Source of the DNA: Amoebidium appalachense
Taxonomy: Eukaryota; Ichthyosporea
Direction: 5' to 3'
Length of the DNA stretch: 64,000 nt
NCBI GenBank assembly: GCA_963693365.1
Contig: CAVNZM010000001.1
Coordinates: forward strand, 17,298,001-17,362,000
Position numbers and translations under genes: made by a program. Positions 12,477-21,022 of the stretch are shown piece by piece (the first letter of the stretch is position 1; the number at the start of each line of letters is the position of its first letter). Below the pieces are notes generated by a model. The model saw only the letters and a program-made list of their open reading frames with translations, was not told the DNA's origin and ran no database searches.

Positions 12477-12978
12477 TAAGAGCGTGTCATAGAGTACGAA
12501 GTACATGTTGATGACGGACAACACGATGCAGAGTGCAAGGCACACATAATGAGTGTGCATATAAAGTAGAGCCCATCCTCAGAGGGGCCTAAAGTCATCC
12601 ACAATTCCAGAGTTTCGAGCCATTCACCTAGAAAAAGGAAACATGCAACTCGGAGACTGCTTCACCTTGGGGAAGGGGGGAGAGGGGAGGAAAAGCATAG
12701 TTTGTGCTGGTGTGTTACAACATGATAGTGAGGGTGTGTGTGTGTGTGTGTGTGTGTGTGAGGGGGAAGGGGGCAGAGGGGAGGAGGGGGGTAGGGGGGG
12801 ATGTATGCGTTAGAGGATTGGAAATATGGAGGAGACAACAACGAGCAACAACAAAACGTCACTTGAACAGAGCCCATCATCAGGGGGGTTCCTATGCCTC
12901 CACAAAAGTATGGGTTTCGACTCTTTAACCGGGAGGGGGAGAGAGGGAGAGAGGGAGGGAGGGAGAGAGAGAGGGAGA

Positions 12979-13013
<35 letters not shown>

Positions 13014-13354
13014 GGGGGGAGGGAGAGAGAGAGAGAGAGAACGAAGGGGTCCAAAAGGGCTACGATAGAACCGCGAGCAGGCCTCCAAGAAAGCAGCAGA
13101 GAAAGAAGGGGCTGGAACCTCCCCCCCCCCCCCCCCCCCCCCCAAAAACACACACACACACGTCCCTCATGTGCAGCCAAGCATCGTGTTGCCACCTGAG
13201 CCGTGTGCAGTGCTTTGTTTCTGTAACGGGAAGCCTGCAGATGCAGCAAAGACTACGGGCATATTTGGGCATCTGTGTGTATGTGTGTTGTCTTGGGCGG
13301 GCGGGGGGGGGGGGGGGGGGGGGGGGGGGTTGGTGCATGGCCTAGACCGAGCTA

Positions 13355-13425
<71 letters not shown>

Positions 13426-14008
13426 CACCTGCATTGCGTGGCACGGGCTATACACACAACCCCACCAAAAAAAGCACACAAAAGGAACACTCAAAGGCAG
13501 TGGCGGTTGTTGTTGTTGTGTGCATGTGTATGAGTCTGTGTGAAAGAGAGAGAGAGGGTGTGTGTTTGTGTGTGTGTAGGCACGTGGATGTGTGTGTGTG
13601 TACGTGCATGTGTATGTGCCTATGAGTGTGCCTATGTGTGTGCACGTGCACCACGTACTGTTTGCCTTGCGTGCGTTGTACTCAGCCAGGCGCTGGGCCT
13701 TGATCTTCTCCTTCTCCTCGTCATCCTCCTCCTCATCTCCGAACAAATCAACATCATCATCCTCTTCCTCCTTCTTTTCTTCCTTATCCTTCTTCTTGTC
13801 CTTCTTATCCTCCTTCTTGTCCTTCTTGTCCTTCTTATCCTTTTTCTCCTTTTTCTCCTTCTTCTCTTTCTTGTCCTTCTTCTTCTTCTTATCATCATCC
13901 GAATCAGAGTCGGACGAGCTGGAGGAAGAGGAAGAGGAAGATGAAGAGGAGGAGGAATCACCACCCTGCAAACCACACACATACGCAGTTAGAACCAGCA
14001 TGTATTGT

Positions 14009-14070
<62 letters not shown>

Positions 14071-15084
14071 TGTGTGTATCCGTGCTTAACGTATCCACCA
14101 GCAAACATTCTATCCAGACCATTGCCCAGACCTCAGCACGAGCTCAACTGTAGACAGCAACAAGGACAATCACAAATCCATTGTTGTCCCCCCCCCCCCC
14201 CCCCCCCCCCCGCCGCCGCCGAAGAAACATGCCCTAAGACCATGAAACACATACACGTCAACCCTCTCTCACTCACACGGTTTGCTAACAACTACAACCA
14301 CACCTCTCTCTGTCGGTATATTGAACCCCCCCCCCCCCTTCTCTCTCTCCAGAAGGTCCCTTCTGCCACCAATCCCCCCCCCCCCCCCCAACCACCACCT
14401 TCCTAGGGTATGAAACTCGCATCCCATCTCTCCACCATTATCTTCCCCATGCAGCACGTCCATTCCACATAACACCACCAAACCTTCTTACCTCCTTACA
14501 CAGAAATGGAGCAACAACCAAACAGCTCGGGCTCCATCACCCCCCTTCCCCATACACACACACAACCTTAATAGTTTCTATCAGCCCCTCCCCCCCCGGA
14601 GCTCCTCAATTTCTTTAAAACGACCTGTACCATGACATGCACTCCCCCCCCCCCCCCCCCTTCTCCCCCTCCCCTCCTCCCACACACACACCTCCCCACC
14701 TTTCGCTTGACACACTCACAGCGCTTTCAATACCCTCTCGTTATTCTCCCTCCTCCTTTCGTCCTACATCAACCCTCCCTTCCCCCCTCCCCCCTCTCCC
14801 CCACCACCCCCACAACTCTCTTCCTCTCCCTCTCTCTCCCCTCCCTTTCTCTCACCCTCCCCTCCCCCCCCCCCTCCCCACACACACACACAGACACTCC
14901 CCCCCCCCACACACACACAGACACTCCCCCCCCCCACACACACACAGACACCCACACGCACCTTCTTGAGGGCCTTTTCGATCTTCTTGAGTCTCTTCTG
15001 GAACTTCTTGTTTGCCTTCTCAAGCTCCTTCACCTTCTCCTTGAGCTTCTTGTTCTCGGCAGCCATCTCACCGAGCTACATGTG

Positions 15085-15127
<43 letters not shown>

Positions 15128-16193
15128 CTGTGTGTGGTGGGTCGCATGTGTTCGCATATTGAAATGTGCTCTTGTGTATGTAACTACAAAGTGGGAAATA
15201 AAGCAGCCGCATAGAATTGGAGAGTGGAGAATAGAGATACCAAGGGGAGGGGTAAGAAGTTGAAACCAAGGTGGGAGTCAAAGGAAGACAAATGATGACC
15301 AATGGTAATGCGTCAGTAGGATAAGAGTGAAAGGTGGTTGAACAGCAAAGGGAAATAAAAAAGGGTGCAATAACGATTTACAACAACTTCCAGCAAGGAA
15401 ACGGAAGAGTGACCTTTCATATGAAGCCTCAGTGAAGTGGTGTGTGGGTGAATAAGTTTGGATGAGTGACAGAGTGAGTTGGGTATAGTGTGCGTGTAGG
15501 TATGCCACGGTGAGTGTGTGTGTGTGTGTGTGTGTGTTTGTTTGTTTGTGTGTGTGTGTGTGTGTAAGTGAGTGAATGCGCGTGTGTGTATGTGCATGCG
15601 TGCGTGTGTGCGTGTGTTTCTGTGCTTCTGCTTCTGTCGTGCGCTAGTGCCTGTCGTTGTATTGTGCTTGTGTTTGCAGACACTTTTCCTGCAAAGATGA
15701 TGCTAAAAGCACGTGAACAACTCTGACAAGCAGCACAATAAGCAAATAAATTGGAAACACAGTTGTAATAGTATCTCGCATCTTAACACACGCATTTATA
15801 CCACACTACACACAGCTGCACAAGCGGGAAAGGTGGTGGGTGAGGGAGGGAGAGGCACGATCTACAAAGGCTCAGACAAGTTGTAAAGGAGAAATAAAAG
15901 TAAAAGGAGTAAGAGAAGGAAACACAAGAAGGAGGAGGCCGGCTACAAAATGGGGCGGAGAGCAGGGAGGGGAGAGGGGGGGGGGGGGGGGGGGGGGGGA
16001 GGGGGGGGGGGAGAGAGAGAGACAGAGGTGAGCGAGGGACTCCGAGGAGAGTGAGGAGGGATGTTGAGATTTCAACACCCACACGGCAACGTACCGGGCC
16101 ATACTTGTACATGGCGAAGTTGAGCTCAGCATCCGCAAGGGAGGCGACATCATAGTGCCCCTCAGCAACAATGGCCTTTGCGTTCAGCGACAT
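9808..16193 (-). CDS. EEF1D: Elongation factor eEF1B beta/delta GEF subunit, five exons
   Basis: Exons (minus) 16193-16095, 15075-14962, 13965-13659, 10675-10536 and 9948-9808 join in phase to 266 aa. The protein exchanges GDP for GTP on eEF1A in the cytosol. Residues 34-71 are Lys/Leu-rich coiled coil ([17 protein letters not shown]). Residues 72-140 are a poly-Ser tract followed by Lys/Asp/Glu repeats. Next comes VDLFGDEEE...[12 protein letters not shown], typical of the acidic region of beta/delta subunits. The GEF domain spans ~178-266: [42 protein letters not shown], and the terminus VAFNKL. The GEF domain looks complete. A coiled coil plus the acidic linker suggests the delta type; a beta/alpha-type subunit with an extra exon is the alternative. 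A TATA-like element is at 16,447-16,456. Confidence 0.9.
10018..10175. repeat. Intronic G run in last eEF1B intron
   Basis: A run of about 25 G lies at 10,150-10,173 within GA-rich context, between the last two eEF1B exons. The remaining intron carries short A-rich segments and a duplicated splice-site segment at 10,496-10,550. Confidence 0.6.
10496..10552 (-). repeat. Tandem duplication of an eEF1B exon end and its donor site
   Basis: A unit of about 28 bp holding AAAGTTTGTCGAG|GTGGxTTCATAACT occurs twice in a row on the minus strand. The first copy is the end of the GEF exon (10,536). The second lies directly inside the intron with one base changed in its GTGG donor. Use of the first donor keeps the frame into the last exon. 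Confidence 0.85.
10681..10749 (-). repeat. SINE 3'-end fragment and paired poly-C tails
   Basis: On the minus strand, a short piece with CTTCGTACCGTCTTCCACATTC is flanked by two C runs (10,731-10,749 and 10,681-10,702). The second run ends at CTTCAG, the acceptor of the GEF exon at 10,675. It appears to be a 3' fragment of the SINE-like family inserted beside a full copy. Confidence 0.55.
10733..11224 (-). repeat. SINE-like repeat, copy 3 (inverted relative to copy 1)
   Basis: This is the reverse complement of 4892-5391 at high identity through its whole length, including CCTCTGATTGCGAATTCTGC at the head and TTTTTGACGCATTC before a C tail. It lies in the large eEF1B intron on the same strand as the gene. 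Confidence 0.75.
11650..11735. repeat. (C)n-(A)n-(GA)n-(G)n composite
   Basis: Consecutive C, A, GA and G tracts occur in the large eEF1B intron without coding potential. Confidence 0.85.
11897..12121 (-). repeat. SINE-like repeat, subfamily B copy 1
   Basis: On the minus strand it starts GGTTAAAGAGTCGAAACCC (B-box-like) and runs through CTGATGATGGGCTCTGTTC to CGCATACATCA plus a C run of about 40. A second copy at 12,790-12,931 matches closely but lacks about 62 bp in the middle. It shares the GATGGGCTCT core with copies 1-4 of the main family. Confidence 0.6.
12222..12330 (-). repeat. SINE-like fragment with (TG)n/G tracts
   Basis: The minus strand has GAGGATGGGTTCTGCTTATG, matching the family core. 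It is followed outward by a (GT)n tract and G runs at 12,271-12,321. Confidence 0.45.
12442..12660 (-). repeat. SINE-like repeat, copy 4 (poly-C tailed)
   Basis: The minus strand reads GTGAATGGCTCGAAACTCTG, then CTGAGGATGGGCTCTACTT, then CTTCGTACTCTATGACACG, and ends in a C run of about 30. It has the same structure as copy 2. Confidence 0.6.
12790..12931 (-). repeat. SINE-like repeat, subfamily B copy 2
   Basis: Near-identical to 11,897-12,121 except for an internal deletion of about 62 bp and a shorter, interrupted C tail. Both copies are in the same eEF1B intron, 0.8 kb apart, in the same orientation. Confidence 0.6.
13305..13424. repeat. G run followed by a 70-bp (CA)n tract
   Basis: Long G tract at 13,305-13,329 and CA repeats at 13,355-13,424, in the large eEF1B intron about 230 bp downstream (minus sense) of exon 3. 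Confidence 0.9.
14013..14078. repeat. (CT)n-(GT)n microsatellite in eEF1B intron 2
   Basis: CT repeats pass directly into GT repeats, near the acceptor of exon 3 (13,965). Poly-C runs follow at 14,190-14,210 and 14,647-14,660. Confidence 0.85.
14868..14952. repeat. Minisatellite of about 27 bp, three copies, beside an eEF1B donor site
   Basis: The unit CACACACACAGACACTCCCC plus further C residues is repeated three times. It begins 10 bp into intron 2 (minus sense), so the donor GTGCGTGTG merges into the repeat. Confidence 0.8.
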
Positions 16194-16446
16194 TTTCTGC
16201 CTACTCCGAGAAACCGAAAACTGAGTGTGGAAACTTGAGTGCGCTGGAAAAAACGGGCTGGGAGGAGGGCAAAAAAAATCGGGCACGTGCTGTTTGCAGA
16301 CCTCGTAACTATCCAAGCCGAATCCTCGTTAGTGTCATACATGTCCGGCCAGGGGAGGGGGCCCAGAGGCGGGACTCCGCCAGGCTCAGTTGTGCATCAC
16401 CTTGCATAGACGGGCGTGGCCTTTTTCAAGGTTCCCTTCCCGCCAT

Positions 16447-16456
16447 ACTAGGGATA
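16447..16456 (-). promoter_or_regulatory. TATA-like element of the eEF1B gene
   Basis: The minus strand reads CTATATATCCC about 255 bp before the eEF1B ATG at 16,193. Spacing allows a 5' UTR of roughly 220 bp without an intron. Confidence 0.45.
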
Positions 16457-16489
16457 TATAGCTAGCTAGGCCTGATCATCGGCCACGCG

Positions 16490-17540
16490 ATGACCATCAT
16501 AATCACGATCACCGTGATCCGAATACCAAGAGGTGCACGCATTTTTCGTTGTTACTCTGTCTCTCTCTCTAGAGCTTTCTCTTTATCTCTCTCTCCCCCC
16601 TCACTCCCCCCCCCCCCCCCCCCCCCCCCCGGGTATGGCCCGACCACCGTAAGCATGAGAAAGACGTATAAATCTTCCGAATCGGGTCGTGCAGGCAGTC
16701 CCATGTATGTAAAACTCTCGATCACACCGTGCCAACCAAGCTTAACGCATACAGTATACTAGTATGTTTGTTTGCGAATCCACCCATGCCACTGCGGTCA
16801 AGAACGAGAAAGAGGGCCTTTTATCAGGCTCGATCCCTTCCACGTCCACCAGACAAGCAACAAAGAAAAATGTAACATGCAGACAGTGTCATGACCAGCA
16901 TTTACACCCTGCTATTTCATGCATTATGGTACCCACCGGCACTTTCAAAAGTGAACCTGGTGACCTCGTTGTTACTTTTCTACCGGAAGCAAGACCCGCA
17001 GACCACTGAAAAATTGCTGCTAAGTAGTATTTCCTACTGCTACAAGCAACTAAAAGAAGAAGGCATGCTAACAAATGACGACCGAAAACTTCACTCATCA
17101 ACCTCCTACAAGTTCATGTCCGTTGTCACCATTATTACTGCGACAAATGTGTGGTGTATGCACGGCACGCCACTTGACCAGATCGGCCAGAGATTCTTGA
17201 CACGACGTTTGTTGGCGACTTCAACTGCCAAATTTGGCAAGAAGCCGCGATGCAAGCGGAAGCTGCCTGCTGCTGCAAATAAAAAGACTTATAGTTAGAT
17301 AACAGCAGTATTTTAGTTTGTCACCGTGCTAGCCACCATAACCTCACAAATCTGATCAGTTGTGGCATTATACGTCAATGGCTTCAGTCACGGCCTCTTT
17401 AAAGCACTGGCCAGGTTTATGTATGTACGAAATGCTGTTAGGCCTACACAAGATGTTTCACTGACAGATATATCTGCTTTATAGAGCCAACACTGAGTAT
17501 GCCAGAGTTGCCATTCAGAGCCTCTGCCATCTATAACTGT
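16490..17540. other. Intergenic region between eEF1B and the next minus-strand gene
   Basis: A C run lies at 16,607-16,630. A plus-strand open frame at 16,891-17,298 ends near AATAAA at 17,276, but its composition and lack of any recognised motif make it doubtful. No RNA gene was seen. Confidence 0.4.
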
Positions 17541-17587
17541 GTGAGCGAGTGTCACAGGACACAACACAAAGTGCAGCACGTACATAC

Positions 17588-17949
17588 CTTGGGGGCTGTG
17601 TGCCATCCTTGGTTGCCTTAGGGCTGGTTTTGGGTGACCACAGTCTTAATTTGTTGCGCCGGCCAACATCCAAGTCCAGGCGGGACATGGCCTCCCTGAG
17701 AGTGCCCTGCCCTTGGAGCTCTCGTGCTCGCTCTGACCCCTGCAAAACCAATCAGGTCGCTGTTATTAATAAACTGTAGGCTGAAGGCAAGAGGCGTAGG
17801 AACTGAGCTAGGTCCACAACCAGCCGTCACCAAGTTTGCACAACGATTGCTCATTTTTATTGCCACACGGTGTAGCAGTGTTTAAAGCGAATTCTGTTGG
17901 CGAGGCAGGTGTGTGGGGTGTGTTTGTAGGGGGGGAGGGGAGAGAGACA

Positions 17950-18019
<70 letters not shown>

Positions 18020-19070
18020 AGAGAGGGAGAGAGAAAGAAGAGAGAGAGGGAGGGAGGGAGGCACAGCACAAGAGCAATATCTCTCTGAACTCCTCTGTCT
18101 ATCGACACAAAGACACATATGTCACACTGCCAGCCAAGTCTGGACAAGTTAGCAACTTGATACTGCAAACTCGAGTTTCCCCGGACCACACACATACCTC
18201 TATCGCTGTGCTCAGATCGTCACCCACATCCAGCGTGGCGCCTATGTGTGTCTGCACTACGGCAGATTGCTTATGTTTTGCCTTTTCACGTGCAAACGTG
18301 TCTTGAATAGTGGTGCTTTTTGATTCGTCCTTCGTTTTGTTTTTCGAAAGCAAATTTCCCTGCGTCGAGCGGTCAGGCGTGTTCTGATCCGAGGTCACAT
18401 CTTCCGGGTTTGAAGAGCATCGCTGGTGCACTTTTCTCTTGTGTGGTTTAGCAAGTGGGAGGCTCCTGGATAACAGTGTCCCGACGTTAACTTGGGTCCA
18501 TTCCCTCTCAATGGCCCCAGCCAAAACCGTCTCCTCCTTCCTTCCTTCTCCCTCTTTCCGCCTACTAAACTGTGATTTCTTGCGGCCAACCCGCTCTGTC
18601 CTTTGCCTGTTCGAGTTTTCGAACTCCTCGCTCTCTGATTGTGTTTCTTCGGCAACCGAAGATTCGTTTGGAACCGACCACCTCACGTTTCTCTCTCCAT
18701 GCAGCCTCCCTTGTTTGGTTGGGTGTGAGCGAGGGCGCACACAACTATCACTACTGGAGGTCAGTGTTGCGGCACACGAGTAGCTTTGATTGGCGTCACG
18801 AACACTGGCTGCGGCTGTGCCTGCGAGTAGCTCTAGGGTGAACATGGACGGGTCGAGAGGATACGAGGGTTGCCGTCTGTGTGTCCGCCTGTGCCCTGTG
18901 CTCTCACAACTCTCAGCCAACGGTTTGTGCTGTGCAACTGGAGAGTGGTGACTAGTCACGGGTACTGCCAAGGGTGGAAGGCCTGTTGGGTGGTCGTGTG
19001 GTTGCTTAGTGCTTGTGATGGTGGCGTGCGTATCCGCAAGCACACATCTAAGTCCATCGTTGCTGCTCAT
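17588..19070 (-). CDS. Unrecognised disordered protein, at least two exons
   Basis: Exon 1 (19070-18198) starts at an ATG and encodes 291 aa, ending DDLSTAIE before donor GTATGTGTG. Exon 2 (17739-17588) continues in phase with GSERARELQGQGTLREAMSR and ends PKATKDGTQPPR before donor GTATGTACG. The protein is rich in Ser, Thr, Arg, Lys and Gln without membrane segments, zinc ligands or any domain I know. Basic clusters (ERVGRKKSQFSRRKEGEG, KPHKRKVHQR) would suit a nuclear protein. A short third exon at about 17,540 would end it within eight residues (YRWQRL), but other downstream exons are possible. The clean splice sites argue for a real gene. Confidence 0.55.
17938..18060. repeat. (CA)n-(GA)n microsatellite in intron
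   Basis: CA repeats pass into GA-rich repeats in the intron between the two exons of the unrecognised minus-strand gene. Confidence 0.9.
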
Positions 19071-19099
19071 TTCTCCTGAGCTGATAATGAAGCAAAATT

Positions 19100-20980
19100 T
19101 TCCCTTTCCTATGTCTAAATATGCTCAGGCTGTCTCTACTTAGCTATACTGTTGTCTTGAGATTGACTCTGAAATTGTAAGTGTAGTGCGCGGTTTCAAG
19201 ACACATGTGAGCATGGGACTCTTTTTCGTTTCGTTTGTTATTGTTTTGCCTTCCGCGGCTGACATAAAGCATATCGAGGGTCCAAAAGAGCTGAATTCTG
19301 GTTGCCTTATTCAGCACGTTGCTCCACGTTGTATTTGGCAACCGAAAAACCTGAAAGGCTGAAACACGAACATGTTGCACGAACAACACGTGGTGCCCTA
19401 CGCTCCTATCTTAGGCACATGAAGTATGCATACATGAATAATAATGAATACTAAATATGTTTTGACACGCTGCGACATACATACAGTCAGCAGCGCTCCA
19501 AGGCAAAGGTTACAATAATATTAGCGCAGCCTTGAACCGCTGAAGGCAGTGAAGGCGTATACTATACTATACGCATCATGCGGCGACAGCAGTTGCTTGG
19601 CTCCTAGATGTAACAAATTTGTGGATGGTGGGGGTTCAAACTGCTCACAAAAAAAAGAGCCTGAGAGATCCACCGACCAGCCTTAAAGTCGAGTCTATTA
19701 AAGCTTCTGTCGCTTGAGCATGCGCAAGAAACAAAATGATTATCAGTGAGCTTTATTTTGTTTACTATAGTCAAAGTTGCAGAATCGCTACCATACTAAT
19801 AATACCAGTTTTACTGGTTCGACAATTAAAATAGAGCCCCTAAAGCTAAAACGTCAAGGTGATTAAGGGCAAATCTAGTAACGTAGTATCCAATGGAGCA
19901 GCTTTGATAGGGAATCGCTGATAGCTATCCTTGCAAGAAATATTTTTTTCTTTTGACTGGTACAGCATGTCTAAAACTTTAAATCACAAATCTATATATT
20001 GGTAAAAAGAAATGTATTTTGAACCGCTAAAATAGAATTCATGCCTTTTCTGATACATATTTCTTGATTTGCACATAACATAATTTTGGTATGGTTTTGT
20101 GATAACCGTCTGATATCGCACCACCTCTTTGCCTGGTTGGGTTAAATACGCAACAGTAATCTCCCAGTGGCCTACTCCCAACGCCACAACTTCACAAGTG
20201 CTCACTGCTCTGCGCTGATTAGCCATTCAACTTTCCTGGAATACTCTAACATAAGGTTTAGTTTTGCAAAGATATCATAAATTTATAAATTTTCTCCGTA
20301 TCTTTTCCTTCTGTAATTAATTTGATATGCTGAAATTTTGCTGCGAAGCTCTGATTTCACGTTCGGAATCGAAAGAGGGGTGGATTCATCAAGAATATAT
20401 CTTATTTATTAATATATTGGGTCCGGACCGGAAATAATATCTAGGATTAATCGTCCTAAATAAAATTACCGTTCCTTGCAACTTTTTGGGTATCACAATG
20501 ACAGGACATGCATATGCGAGGCTATGATGAGGTCCCCGTAACAATGCCAACACCAAATAGTAATATATCTAATTCCAGATAACGAACCGGCCACCGTCAG
20601 TGGTCACATTTTGTGGACTTCAGCAACGGATTTTTTCTTTGGGGGGGTCGGATCCCCAAAGATAGATCTGGGGTGACGTCATCTCACTCCCAGCGCACCA
20701 TATGTGTCACGCGTGTCACGAACCATGATGCTGATACGTGCTGGACATGAGCGAAAGAATGTAGCGTAACTACATAGTACCAGCCCGAAGACCCAAGCGT
20801 AACATTGGCTACTATCATGTTAATATCCTGGAAGATATGCAGGAAAAACAGCTACTTCATGATAGTGGCAAACTTTCTGAAAAACACTGTATCGCAGACA
20901 ACTCACCTTACTGCATTTTCTTGGCTGTTCTGTCCACCAATCAATAAGCCTGACAAATCAGACGCATCCTTCGAACATTC
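19100..20980. other. AT-richer intergenic region, nothing recognised
   Basis: Almost 1.9 kb without long microsatellites or convincing exons, and compositionally distinct from the GC-tract-rich remainder. No transposon ends or RNA genes were identified. Confidence 0.45.
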
Positions 20981-20983
20981 CAT

Positions 20984-21008
20984 CATGTGACGTAGATATA
21001 CATCGAGT
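20984..21008 (+). repeat. 25-bp direct repeat, left copy
   Basis: This 25-bp string (core GACGTAGATATACATCG) recurs exactly at 24,738-24,762. The LINE begins directly to its right, so it could be a target-site duplication, although the right copy lies about 890 bp beyond the A-tail. Confidence 0.8.
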
Positions 21009-21022
21009 GTTCAAATTCAACC

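Noticed and set aside
16891-17298. Possible plus-strand gene ending near AATAAA at 17,276
   Set aside because: A 135-aa open frame without recognisable motif, supported by no convincing splice sites; the poly(A) hexamer alone is weak evidence.
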